Shown piece by piece: positions 7,529 through 14,882 of a DNA stretch of 64,000 bases. The stretch spans positions 2,480,001 through 2,544,000 of the forward strand of contig NZ_CP108414.1 of NCBI RefSeq assembly GCF_035978755.1, read 5' to 3'. How positions within the stretch are numbered: position 1 is the first letter of the stretch; every line of letters begins with the position of its first letter. The DNA comes from Streptomyces sp. NBC_01298. Lineage in GTDB: Bacteria > Actinomycetota > Actinomycetes > Streptomycetales > Streptomycetaceae. Position numbers and translations under genes: made by a program. Below the pieces are notes generated by a model. That model saw only the letters and a list, made by a program, of their open reading frames with translations, had not been told where the DNA came from and did not search any database.

Positions 7529-8889
7529 GCCCCCTCCTGGAGGGGGCGGCCGGTGGCCTTGGCCCAGTCGCCCGGGCCGCCGTCGAGGACGGCGAGATCC
7601 CGATGCCCTGCGCGCAGCAGGAGGCTGGCGGCCGTCATGGCGCGCTCGCCGTGGCCGCAGGCCACCACGGCACCGGTCGGAGCCTCGCCGGAGCGGACTG
7701 CGAGATCGCCGAGTTCGATGTGAACCGCGTCGGGGATGTGCCCCGCGAGGTGTTCCGCCCGCTGGCGGATGTCCAGGACGGGCCGGCCCTCCATGCGGTC
7801 GGCGGTGAGCAGTTCGATGCTCTGGCGCTGTCCTCCGGCGCTGGTCCAGGCGTCCATGCCGCCGTCGAGGTGCCCGGCCAGCCGCTCGTACCCGATCTTC
7901 AAGGCCTGCCAGGCGATCTCCGCGAGGTCCTGGCCGGGGGAGGTGACGAACACCAGCGGACTGTCGTCGGGCAGCAGCCAGCCCAGCCAGGTGGCGAACT
8001 GCCCGCGCAGCGGGTTCGAGATCGCGCCGGGTATGTGGCCTGCGGCGAAGTCGGCGACGGAGCGGACGTCGACGACCTGAGCGCCCTGGCCGAGGAGGCC
8101 CCGGACCTCGGCCACCGTGAGAGGGGCGAGCGTGGGTGCGGATCCGAGCACCGCGGGCCCGCGCCGGTTCACCTCACCCAGCTGGTCGAAGTACGCCGGG
8201 TAGGAACCGAGGCTCCCCAGCAGCTGCCGTACGAAGGCGTCCTCGTTCGGTGCGGCGAGCAGCGGGTTGGCCCGTCGTTGGTCACCGATGGTGGTGGTGC
8301 GCTCGGAGCCGGGAGGGGCGGAGCAGAACGAGCCCGCGCCGTGGGTGGGCCAGACCGCCGTGCTGTCCGGCAGCTCGACCAGGTGCCGCAGTGAGTGGTA
8401 CTGGGCGCGGGCCAGCTCTTCGGCGCGGTCGGCGCCGAGGAGGTCGGTGCGCGCGGCCGAGCCGACGATCAGCGATCCGCCGGTGAAGACGCCCAGCTCA
8501 CGGTCGCCGTCCAGCAGGAGGAAGGAGAGGTGTTCGTCCGTGTGGCCGGGGGTGGCCAGCGCCCGCAGGGTCAGCCCGCCGAGGTCGGTCTCGTCGCCGT
8601 CGCCCAGGCGCGTGTGCGGGAAGCCCCGGTGGCCGGCGGCGGAGGCCAGCACGGTCGCGTCGTCGTCGTGCGCGAGCTGGACGGCGCCGGAGAGGAAATC
8701 GGCGTGCAGGTGGGTGTCGGCCGCGTACGCCACCCGCAGGCGCCGACGCCCGGCAGCGGCCCGCAGGGCGCGCAGGTCCCGGCTCGCGTCTACCGCGAGG
8801 GCGCGTCCGTCGCCGAGGTCGACGAGGTAGGCGCTGTTTCCCAGCCCCTCGTCGACCAGCGGTATCAAGTGATCGTCGGCGAAGCCCAT
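7525..8889 (-). CDS. MBL-fold hydrolase with two C-terminal rhodanese domains (persulfide dioxygenase-like)
   Basis: 454 residues; ATG 8889 preceded by GGAGG. Residues about 1-245 form a metallo-beta-lactamase domain with ADTHLHADF (H-x-H-x-D, with Phe where many have His), TPGHTDEH and PTHGAG. The first rhodanese domain (about 255-350) has VTSPGQD in its active-site loop and lacks the catalytic Cys. The second (about 360-454) has ACGHGERAM with the Cys in place. This is the architecture of CstB/ETHE1-rhodanese proteins, which oxidise glutathione- or low-molecular-weight-thiol persulfide to sulfite and transfer sulfur. In an actinomycete the thiol would be mycothiol. Diverges from an ArsR-rhodanese regulator. 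Confidence 0.85.
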   Translation of the reverse strand: MGFADDHLIPLVDEGLGNSAYLVDLGDGRALAVDASRDLRALRAAAGRRRLRVAYAADTHLHADFLSGAVQLAHDDDATVLASAAGHRGFPHTRLGDGDETDLGGLTLRALATPGHTDEHLSFLLLDGDRELGVFTGGSLIVGSAARTDLLGADRAEELARAQYHSLRHLVELPDSTAVWPTHGAGSFCSAPPGSERTTTIGDQRRANPLLAAPNEDAFVRQLLGSLGSYPAYFDQLGEVNRRGPAVLGSAPTLAPLTVAEVRGLLGQGAQVVDVRSVADFAAGHIPGAISNPLRGQFATWLGWLLPDDSPLVFVTSPGQDLAEIAWQALKIGYERLAGHLDGGMDAWTSAGGQRQSIELLTADRMEGRPVLDIRQRAEHLAGHIPDAVHIELGDLAVRSGEAPTGAVVACGHGERAMTAASLLLRAGHRDLAVLDGGPGDWAKATGRPLQEGA

Positions 8890-8944
8890 CAGGTCCTCCA
8901 GGTGACACGGTAGGGGCTCGGTGGTCCCAGCGCCCCTCCACAGA

Positions 8945-8968
8945 TACAATATTCCATGGATCTATGGA
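8945..8968. promoter_or_regulatory. Divergent promoter/operator of the ArsR-rhodanese regulator
   Basis: A TACAAT -10-like hexamer (8945-8950) on the + strand is followed at once by a 16-bp imperfect palindrome, TCCATGGATCTATGGA (8953-8968; 14 of 16 positions symmetric). It lies between the divergent MBL-rhodanese and ArsR-rhodanese genes, where a repressor could control both. The GGAGG at 8966-8970 then serves the ATG at 8976. Confidence 0.55.
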
Positions 8969-8975
8969 GGATGCC

Positions 8976-9641
8976 ATGGGAGATGCCGTACGCAAGTCGG
9001 CCCTGTACGACGCCTTCGCCCTCACGGGCAAGGCACTGAGCAGCGGGAAGCGCCTGGAACTGCTCGACCTGCTGGCGCAGGGCGAGCGCACGGTCGACGC
9101 GCTCGCCAAGGCGGCCGGACTGAACCTGACCACCGCCTCGGCACACCTGCAGACCCTCAAGCAGGCCGGACTCGTCGCCACCCGCCGCGAGGGCGTACGG
9201 ATCCACTACCGCCTCGCCGGCGACGACGTCGCCGCCCTCTACGCCCTCCTGCGCCAGGTCGCCCGGACCCACCAGAGCGCCGTCGAACCGGCACGCACGG
9301 CGTACCTCGGCACGGACGCGGCGGAAGAGGTCGACCGCGACGAACTGCAGGCCCGAGCGCAAGCGGGCGAAATCGTCGTCCTCGACGTCCGCCCCGGAGT
9401 GGAGTACGCCGCGGGCCACATTCCCGGCGCGATCTCCATCCCGGTCGAAGAACTCGCCGAGCGCATCGCCGAACTACCGGACGACATCGAGGTCGTGGCG
9501 TACTGCCGCGGCGCCTACTGCGTCCTCGCCCACGACGCCGTACGCCTGCTCCACCGACACGGCCGCAAAGCCGTACGCCTCACCGACGGCATGCTGGAAT
9601 GGCGCCTGGCCGACCTCCCCGTCGAGGCGAACGCCGCCTGA
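8976..9641 (+). CDS. ArsR-family regulator fused to a rhodanese domain (sulfane-sulfur sensor)
   Basis: 221 residues; ATG 8976 chosen over 8964 because GGAGG at 8966-8970 is correctly spaced. Residues about 8-95 are an ArsR winged helix (LNLTTASAHLQTLKQAGLV). Residues about 120-221 are a rhodanese domain with the loop AYCRGAYC, giving two cysteines spaced C-x4-C. The HTH half has no cysteine, so sensing must be through the rhodanese loop, probably as a persulfide or tri/tetrasulfide. It probably represses the divergent MBL-rhodanese/MFS operon and itself. Confidence 0.85.
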   Translation: MGDAVRKSALYDAFALTGKALSSGKRLELLDLLAQGERTVDALAKAAGLNLTTASAHLQTLKQAGLVATRREGVRIHYRLAGDDVAALYALLRQVARTHQSAVEPARTAYLGTDAAEEVDRDELQARAQAGEIVVLDVRPGVEYAAGHIPGAISIPVEELAERIAELPDDIEVVAYCRGAYCVLAHDAVRLLHRHGRKAVRLTDGMLEWRLADLPVEANAA

Positions 9642-9830
9642 CCCTGCGCCTGAACCGTCCGGCGAGTCACTCGCTCAGGGCAGGCGCCATCCGGCGGCGG
9701 ACCGGCCTGCCTGTTGCTCCCTCAGTGGTGGCTGTGGCGGCCGTGGTGCAGAGGGCGCCCGTCCGGTGTGCCGTCGTCCTCCGGTACGGGGCGGCGGGCT
9801 GGTCCGAAGCCCCGAGGGACGCCCAGCGCT

Positions 9831-10001
9831 GATTACAACTTCGGCCGCATCCTCGCCGCGTACGGCGGGATCTTCGTGGCCGGATCCATCGCCTGGAGCA
9901 TGGTCGCCGACGGCTACCGCCCCGACCGCTGGGACGTCATCGGCGCCCTGGTGTGTCTCGCAGGCATGGCCGTGATCATGTACGCGCCTCGCAGCCACTG
10001 A
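9831..10001 (+). pseudogene. Truncated ynfA (UPF0060) - C-terminal half only
   Basis: From [13 protein letters not shown] to MYAPRSH the frame matches the second half of the YnfA/UPF0060 small membrane family: [13 protein letters not shown], then helix, then [28 protein letters not shown]. The first two helices are absent. The in-frame sequence upstream (9714-9830) is Arg/Pro/Gly-rich and unlike the family, and no RBS-ATG precedes the homologous part. It looks like a 5'-deleted remnant in the roughly 400-base gap between the ArsR-rhodanese and DUF2269-like genes. Confidence 0.7.
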
Positions 10002-10043
10002 TCACCGCGGCGCCAGGCGCCGGGCCACCCCCGGCGGCGGGGG

Positions 10044-10571
10044 TCAGCGCGGCTGCGGCATCTGCTCGCGCTGGCGGCGGCGCCCGTAGCGGGTCACCCC
10101 GCGCGGCTTGAACACCGACAGGGCGGCCGCCGTCAGGAGCACCAGCAGGGCGGCGGCCGCGTCCGCGATCAGCTGGATACGCATGCCCTCCAGCTCGCCG
10201 CCCGCGGGGGCGGCCCGGGCGGCCGCGTCCGCGAGGTGGCTGACCGGCTGCATGTGGACCAGCAGCAGAAGAGTCGCGGCCACGGTGATCAGCAGTTTCG
10301 CAATCACCCAGTAGTGCCGCAGCAGCCCCCACACCGTCCCGAGCGACTGCACCAGACCCGTCAGCAGGCAGGCGATGCTGAACGGGACAATCACGTACCA
10401 GCCCACCACGTCCATGGCCAGGTAGGCGCCCCGCACCGTCTGGGATGAGCTGCTGGTCAGGCCAGCGACGGCGAGGGCGAAGAACGCGGCGACCGCGCCC
10501 AGCCAGCCGACGGAGGAGGTGACGTGCAGTGTAAGCATCAGCTTGCGCAGCCGCGGCGGGAACGGGGTCAC
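10044..10571 (-). CDS. DUF2269-like integral membrane protein
   Basis: 175 residues, GTG start overlapping the stop of the small upstream gene (GTGA). Four helices; the first contains LHVTSSVGWLGAVAAFFAL, the second GWYVIVPFSIACLLTGLV, the third HYWVIAKLLITVAATLLLLVHM. This His-in-helix layout is typical of DUF2269/CopD-like proteins. The C-terminus is basic (RRRQREQM). Function unknown. Forms a two-gene operon with the 48-residue gene, opposite a TetR regulator that probably controls it. Confidence 0.7.
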   Translation of the reverse strand: MTPFPPRLRKLMLTLHVTSSVGWLGAVAAFFALAVAGLTSSSSQTVRGAYLAMDVVGWYVIVPFSIACLLTGLVQSLGTVWGLLRHYWVIAKLLITVAATLLLLVHMQPVSHLADAAARAAPAGGELEGMRIQLIADAAAALLVLLTAAALSVFKPRGVTRYGRRRQREQMPQPR

Positions 10572-10714
10572 GGCGCGTGCCCCGCCATGCCGCCGCTGGC
10601 CAGGTGCACGATCACGAACACCACGACCAGAACGACAGCGATCGCCGCGGAGACCTTCACCCAGCGCGGCGCCCCCTCTCCATCGTCATCGTGGCGGTCC
10701 GGTGAGCCTGCCAT
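10568..10714 (-). CDS. Small single-helix membrane protein (48 aa)
   Basis: ATG 10714 to TGA at 10568-10570. The N-terminus is acidic (DRHDDDGEGAP), followed by one hydrophobic helix (AAIAVVLVVVFVIVHLA) and GGMAGHAP. Its stop overlaps the GTG of the DUF2269-like gene, which strongly supports real translation. Function unknown; it could be an accessory subunit of the downstream membrane protein. Confidence 0.65.
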   Translation of the reverse strand: MAGSPDRHDDDGEGAPRWVKVSAAIAVVLVVVFVIVHLASGGMAGHAP

Positions 10715-10735
10715 GACGCCTCCACTCGCTTTTTC

Positions 10736-10767
10736 GAGACACTCTGTCTCTATCTAAAACCGAGTGT
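10736..10767. promoter_or_regulatory. Candidate TetR operator between divergent genes
   Basis: Two overlapping dyads: GAGACA-CTC-TGTCTC at 10736-10750, and ACACTC (10739-10744) paired with GAGTGT (10762-10767). The site lies between the small membrane gene (start 10714) and the TetR gene (start 10798), with the A/T-rich TATCTAAAAC inside it, which is unusual for this DNA. Confidence 0.55.
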
Positions 10768-10797
10768 ATGCCCTGTGGACGTCCGTATCCTGGGTGG

Positions 10798-11367
10798 GTG
10801 CCGAAGCTGTGGAACGAGACGATCGATGCGCATCGCGCCGCCGTGCGTGAGGCGATCCTGGACACCACCGCGAAGCTGGTGGCCCAGGGCGGCCTGCGGT
10901 CGGTGACCATGTCCCAGATCGCCGAGCAGACCGGCATCGGCCGCGCGACGCTCTACAAGTACTTCTCCGACGTCGAGGCCGTCCTGCTGGCCTGGCATGA
11001 GCGCCAGGTCACCGCCCACCTCCAGCAGCTCGCGGGCATCCGCGACCAGACCGGCACCGCCATGGAACGCCTGAAGGCGGTGCTGGAGGCGTACGCGGGC
11101 ATCGCCCGGCAGCGGCACGGCGGCGAACTCGCCGCCCTCCTTCACCAGGGCGAGCACGTCTCGCATGCCGAGCGGCACCTGCACGGCATGCTCCAGCACC
11201 TCCTCGCCGAAGCAGCCGAAGCCGGTGATCTGCGCGACGACGTCCCACCGGCCGAACTCGCCCAGTACTGCCTTCACGCCCTGACCGCGGCGGCCGCCCT
11301 CACTTCCCAGACTGCGGTGGCCCGCCTCGTTACCGTCACCCTCGACGGCCTGCGCCCAATTCCCTAA
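10798..11367 (+). CDS. TetR/AcrR family transcriptional regulator
   Basis: 189 residues. GTG 10798 was chosen because MPKLWNETIDAHRAAVREAIL is the usual beginning of this subgroup and the extension to ATG 10768 overlaps the probable operator. The HTH (MSQIAEQTGIGRATLYKYFSD, about residues 39-59) is typical. The ligand-binding half (about 65-189) is helical with several His (RQRHGG, HQGEHVSHAERHLHGM), which could bind a metal. Divergent from the DUF2269-like operon, which it probably represses. Confidence 0.85.
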   Translation: MPKLWNETIDAHRAAVREAILDTTAKLVAQGGLRSVTMSQIAEQTGIGRATLYKYFSDVEAVLLAWHERQVTAHLQQLAGIRDQTGTAMERLKAVLEAYAGIARQRHGGELAALLHQGEHVSHAERHLHGMLQHLLAEAAEAGDLRDDVPPAELAQYCLHALTAAAALTSQTAVARLVTVTLDGLRPIP

Positions 11368-11630
11368 GACCGACGGGAACCTCGACCCCAGCCACGACGG
11401 GCCAGCTCACCTCGACACAGAATGTGGACCATGGACACCTTCAAACCCTGTCCGCGACTTGGGCTCGTAGGCGATTCCCCCAGTAGGGCGGCTGGCATCG
11501 GCAAGCGCGGACAGTCCGCGCCAGCATCGGCTCCAGCGGCGGGGACAGAGTCACACCGGGCCCTTACCCACACAGATGTGACTGATTCCCAATGATTCTT
11601 GTCAACCCAGTGAGCCGTAAGGTGCGGCCC

Positions 11631-12155
11631 ATGGAATCGTTGATCGCTGCCGTCCGCGAGCAGGACGAAGCTGCCCGTTTTCTCGCTTGGCCGGGTGACT
11701 TCGACCTGGACCGAGGCGACCATGTCGAAGAAGTCCACCTCGCTTCGGGGGCCGCACTCGAAGGTTTCGCCGGCGACGGCGCCGGGGGCACGTACTTCTT
11801 CTGCGGTGAAGGTGGCGAGGAACGTCCAATCCTCTATGCCGACTCCGAAGGAGGTGCGGCTCTGGTTGCGATCGGCCTTCCCGAGCTCCTGCGGCTGCTG
11901 CTGGTCGCCCCTTGGTGGCGCGACTGCCAGGCGTTCACGGACGAGGAGAGTCGCGAGCTCGCGGCCGAGTACCTGGAGGACATGCCGGATCTCGTGGCCA
12001 GGAGAGACCGTGCCGCGGCAGCCCTGGGCCTCGACCTGCCGGCCCAGGCAGAAGTCTTGGCCCGCTTGCGGGATGTAGCTGTTCGGATGGGTGAGAACTT
12101 CGTCCTCGTCTTCACCCCAGAGGGCCACCCCTACGAGCGTCTCATCAGGAATTGA
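11631..12155 (+). CDS. Hypothetical protein, possibly SMI1/KNR4 (SUKH)-like
   Basis: 174 residues. ATG 11631 preferred over 11592 because AAGGTG precedes it. Acidic; the middle reads GAGGTYFFCGEGGEERPILYADSEGGAALVAIGLPELLRLLL, reminiscent of SUKH/Imm superfamily proteins that show a G-x-x-YFF...G core and a DWW-like helix (here PWWRDCQAF). SUKH proteins often act as immunity proteins to contact-dependent or RHS toxins, but no toxin gene lies next to it. The family call is tentative. About 260 bases upstream to the TetR gene show nothing recognisable. Confidence 0.5.
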   Translation: MESLIAAVREQDEAARFLAWPGDFDLDRGDHVEEVHLASGAALEGFAGDGAGGTYFFCGEGGEERPILYADSEGGAALVAIGLPELLRLLLVAPWWRDCQAFTDEESRELAAEYLEDMPDLVARRDRAAAALGLDLPAQAEVLARLRDVAVRMGENFVLVFTPEGHPYERLIRN

Positions 12156-12227
12156 GAGACATCGCGGCAGCAAGCACGCGCCGTTCCAGCCAACAGGAAG
12201 GCGTCTGATCGGGGCCGTTGGCCTGAC

Positions 12228-12265
12228 CACAAGCGGTGACCAGCATGTGCTGGTCACCGCTTGTG
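12228..12265. terminator. Large perfect hairpin downstream of the SUKH-like gene
   Basis: Two 18-nt arms (12228-12245 and 12248-12265) are perfectly complementary with only TG between them. It lies 73 bases after the stop at 12155. There is no U-tract, but the stem is long enough to act as a Streptomyces terminator. A cruciform or protein-binding role at the island boundary is also possible. Confidence 0.6.
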
Positions 12266-12589
12266 CGTTTGGAGGCGAGGGAGGCCTCGTCGCCCGTGCG
12301 GGCCCGCAGGCCAGTACAGACACGGGACATGATCTGCGGCTCAGCCCCTGCGAACACCGTCGGCTCGCCCAGCGCGGGGTGGCACCGGCACGGGGGCGCG
12401 GTCACCTATCAGGGGCGCCGCACTACACTCGCAGCGCCGAAAGACGCGATGGAGCAGTGGAGTTGGACTGTCAGCGGGGTCTGGTATGCATGGAGCTGTG
12501 ACGAGCCTCAGATCATGTGTGGAATATTCTGTGGCATAAAAACGTGTACTCTCTGGGGAGTTGAACTCGCCAGGGCTGGAGGTGGGCAC
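12266..12589 (+). promoter_or_regulatory. Intergenic region upstream of the XRE-ImmA gene
   Basis: This non-coding stretch of about 320 bases becomes locally A/T-richer at 12510-12560. It includes the palindrome GAATATTC (12522-12529 region) followed by GGCATAAAAACGTGTACTC and a GGAGGTG ribosome binding site just before the ATG. Promoter and autoregulatory operator of the downstream XRE gene are likely here. Nothing else is visible. Confidence 0.4.
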
Positions 12590-13702
12590 ATGCGCGACCA
12601 GAAGGGCTTGGTTGCGGATCCCGGGATGCTCACGCTGGCCCGTGACTCGCGCGGCTGGACACAGTCCGAACTTGCTGACGAGATGACACGTCTTGATGGC
12701 AGCCGCATCACCCAGGGGTATGTCAGCCGGGCTGAAGCCGGCCGCATCCCCGTCAGGAACGAGCGGGTGCACCTCTTCGCCGACGCCCTGCGCTACACCG
12801 CCGACACCCTGTGCCGCGCCACTGACACGGCCGGAACAGGCGTCGGACTGGTACACCACCGCAAGCGAGCCTCTCTGGGGGCGCCCGCCCTACGTCGGAT
12901 CCATGCGACGTTGGCGCTCACCCGGCTCCAGGTCGACTCCTTGGCCCGGGCAACGGACCTTCATCGCAGCGACCGATTTCGGCGCGTGGAGGTCAACGAC
13001 TTCGACACTCCCGCGGATGCGGCGGAGACGATGCGTGAGGAGTGGAACGTCCCCGCAGGACCCATCGAGGACATGGTCGCCCTGCTGGAAGATGCGGGCG
13101 CTCTGGTCGTAGTCCGGGATCTCTGCACCACCGAGCTCGACGCCGTGAGCCAGTGGCCCCCTGGCGGATATCCGTTGATCCTGCTCAACTCACACGCGCC
13201 AGGAGATCGTTCACGCTTCAGCCTGGCGCACGAGCTGGGTCATCTGGTGATGCACGGCGAGCCGGGAGAGGGGCGCGTGCAGGAAGACCAGGCCAACCGG
13301 TTCGCCGCCGAGTTCCTCATGCCCCACGACGCGGTCCTGCCCGAGCTGAAGCCAGGCATCGACGTGTCCCGTCTGCTGGACCTCAAGGCCCGGTGGGGGG
13401 TGTCCATGGCAGCTCTCCTCAGGCGGGCCATGGACTTGGGAGTCATCAGCGAATGGCAATACCGCACGCTCGTGGTCGAGTTGTCCGCCCTCGGCTACCG
13501 CACCAACGAGCCGACCACCATCCGGCGCGAAACCCCGCGCCACCTCGCTCAAGCCGTCACCCGGCTTGAGCAGCAGCTCCACCTCAGTCCGACCGAGACC
13601 GCCCACCTGGCTGGCCTGGGTCGCGAGGAGTTCCACGAGATCTACTTGTGCACTTCCTCTCCGTCCGGCCACAAGGACGTGCCGGACTCTTCTGCGAGGT
13701 GA
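12590..13702 (+). CDS. XRE-family HTH regulator fused to an ImmA/IrrE metallopeptidase
   Basis: 370 residues, ATG after GGAGGTGGG. Residues about 12-75 are a Cro/CI-type HTH (GWTQSELADEM, QGYVSRAEAGR). After a linker, the ImmA/IrrE domain (about 140-260) has the zinc peptidase motif HELGHLVMH and downstream the QANRFAAEFLMP segment with the third-ligand glutamate region. The C-terminal 100 residues are helical. Such proteins cleave or regulate repressors and antitoxins in phages, integrative elements and stress systems. It sits 3 bases from the next gene, so the two proteins are probably co-translated. Confidence 0.88.
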   Translation: MRDQKGLVADPGMLTLARDSRGWTQSELADEMTRLDGSRITQGYVSRAEAGRIPVRNERVHLFADALRYTADTLCRATDTAGTGVGLVHHRKRASLGAPALRRIHATLALTRLQVDSLARATDLHRSDRFRRVEVNDFDTPADAAETMREEWNVPAGPIEDMVALLEDAGALVVVRDLCTTELDAVSQWPPGGYPLILLNSHAPGDRSRFSLAHELGHLVMHGEPGEGRVQEDQANRFAAEFLMPHDAVLPELKPGIDVSRLLDLKARWGVSMAALLRRAMDLGVISEWQYRTLVVELSALGYRTNEPTTIRRETPRHLAQAVTRLEQQLHLSPTETAHLAGLGREEFHEIYLCTSSPSGHKDVPDSSAR

Positions 13703-13705
13703 TTC

Positions 13706-14863
13706 ATGAGCAACACCCCTTCCCCGAGGCGGCGACCACCCGCCCTGAAGACGCTCGACCACACCGTTGCCGCCGTGCCGCTCCTCCAGGGGCGGGTGCT
13801 GCTCCACGAGAACGCCGTCAATCTTCCGCGGCCGCGGCCCGCGCTCGATGACGACTTCAGCGGCGTCGTGATGACCGGAGCCAAAGCCGACGAGCGGGCC
13901 TTCCACCTTCGCAGCACGGTCGGCTACGAGGGCACCCTGCTGATCGACAGCGCCCCCTACACCACCTATGTCGCAACCGCGGACGAGCCGTTCATGGTGC
14001 CCACCGACGAGCTGTTCGCCTCAGTGGACACCTCGCTGGCCTTCCAGAAGGCACGCGGAGCGAGCGCGGCACTGACTCCGACCGGCTACATTCCGCCCGC
14101 GGACTCCAAGACACTCAAAGCAGTGATACGCGAGGCCAACAAGATCGAACGGGCCGATACCGTCGTGACGCTCCCGATCGACGTCACATGGCTCAACCGC
14201 GAGAACATCGGTCAACTCATCGCGGTCTGCACGAAGATCCGGCACCCGAAGGCCCTCGTCCTGTTCCGCCAGTTCGATCCGATGGAGCAGACGAAGGACA
14301 TCCCCGCCAATCTGCGCCGCCTGCTGGCCGAGGTCGAACACGTGGCACTACTGCGGACCGACCTCGCTGCGCTTGATGCGATCGCGCACGGCGCCTTCTG
14401 CGCCGGCATCGGCGTGCAGAGTTCACTCCGCCACGCGATCCCGCCCGGCGAGAAGGCCCAGACCAACAAGGCCGGCCCCACCTACCCGAGCGTGCTGATG
14501 CCGGAACTCATATGCTTCAAGGGCGCCGAGTCCCTCTCCAGGTTGTACGGGAACGTGGATCCCGCAACCTGCTCCTGCGAGGAGTGCGACGGGCGTGGAC
14601 TCGACCGCTTCTTCCTGCCGGACGGCGAAACCCGGCGCGAGGCCGACAATCACACCGTTCTCACGTGGAGCGACTGGGTCACCGAAATGGCCGGCTACCA
14701 GCCAGGCACCCCGCGTAAATCGTGGTGGCGCGACAAGTGTGCGGCCGCGATCGACCGCTACGCACTGGAGAACCAGCGCATCGGGCTGGGCGCCAGCCCC
14801 CGGTCCGGATTCCAGGCGCCCTCCCCGCTCAAAGCATGGGCGACACTCCCCGTCACCCCGTAA
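13706..14863 (+). CDS. Unrecognised protein with a tRNA-guanine-transglycosylase-like zinc signature
   Basis: 385 residues, ATG after GAGGTGA, 3 bases behind the XRE-ImmA gene. No close family is recognised. Near residue 288 it has CSCEEC, followed after 22 residues by His (ADNHTVL). This C-x-C-x2-C-x(22)-H pattern closely resembles the C-x-C-x2-C-x(25)-H zinc site of queuosine/archaeosine tRNA-guanine transglycosylases and DpdA. Upstream, alternating strands and helices (VVTLPIDVTW, ALVLFRQF, HVALLRTDL, CAGIGVQSSLRH) would fit a TIM barrel. If right, it may be a base-exchange or base-recognition enzyme on RNA or DNA. This is inferred from a motif only. Confidence 0.5.
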   Translation: MSNTPSPRRRPPALKTLDHTVAAVPLLQGRVLLHENAVNLPRPRPALDDDFSGVVMTGAKADERAFHLRSTVGYEGTLLIDSAPYTTYVATADEPFMVPTDELFASVDTSLAFQKARGASAALTPTGYIPPADSKTLKAVIREANKIERADTVVTLPIDVTWLNRENIGQLIAVCTKIRHPKALVLFRQFDPMEQTKDIPANLRRLLAEVEHVALLRTDLAALDAIAHGAFCAGIGVQSSLRHAIPPGEKAQTNKAGPTYPSVLMPELICFKGAESLSRLYGNVDPATCSCEECDGRGLDRFFLPDGETRREADNHTVLTWSDWVTEMAGYQPGTPRKSWWRDKCAAAIDRYALENQRIGLGASPRSGFQAPSPLKAWATLPVTP

Positions 14864-14882
14864 CGAGCCGCGGGCCGGATGC

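Noticed and set aside
12236..12589. N-terminal extension of the XRE-ImmA gene
   Set aside because: It starts inside the large hairpin and lacks coding character; GGAGGTG precedes ATG 12590.
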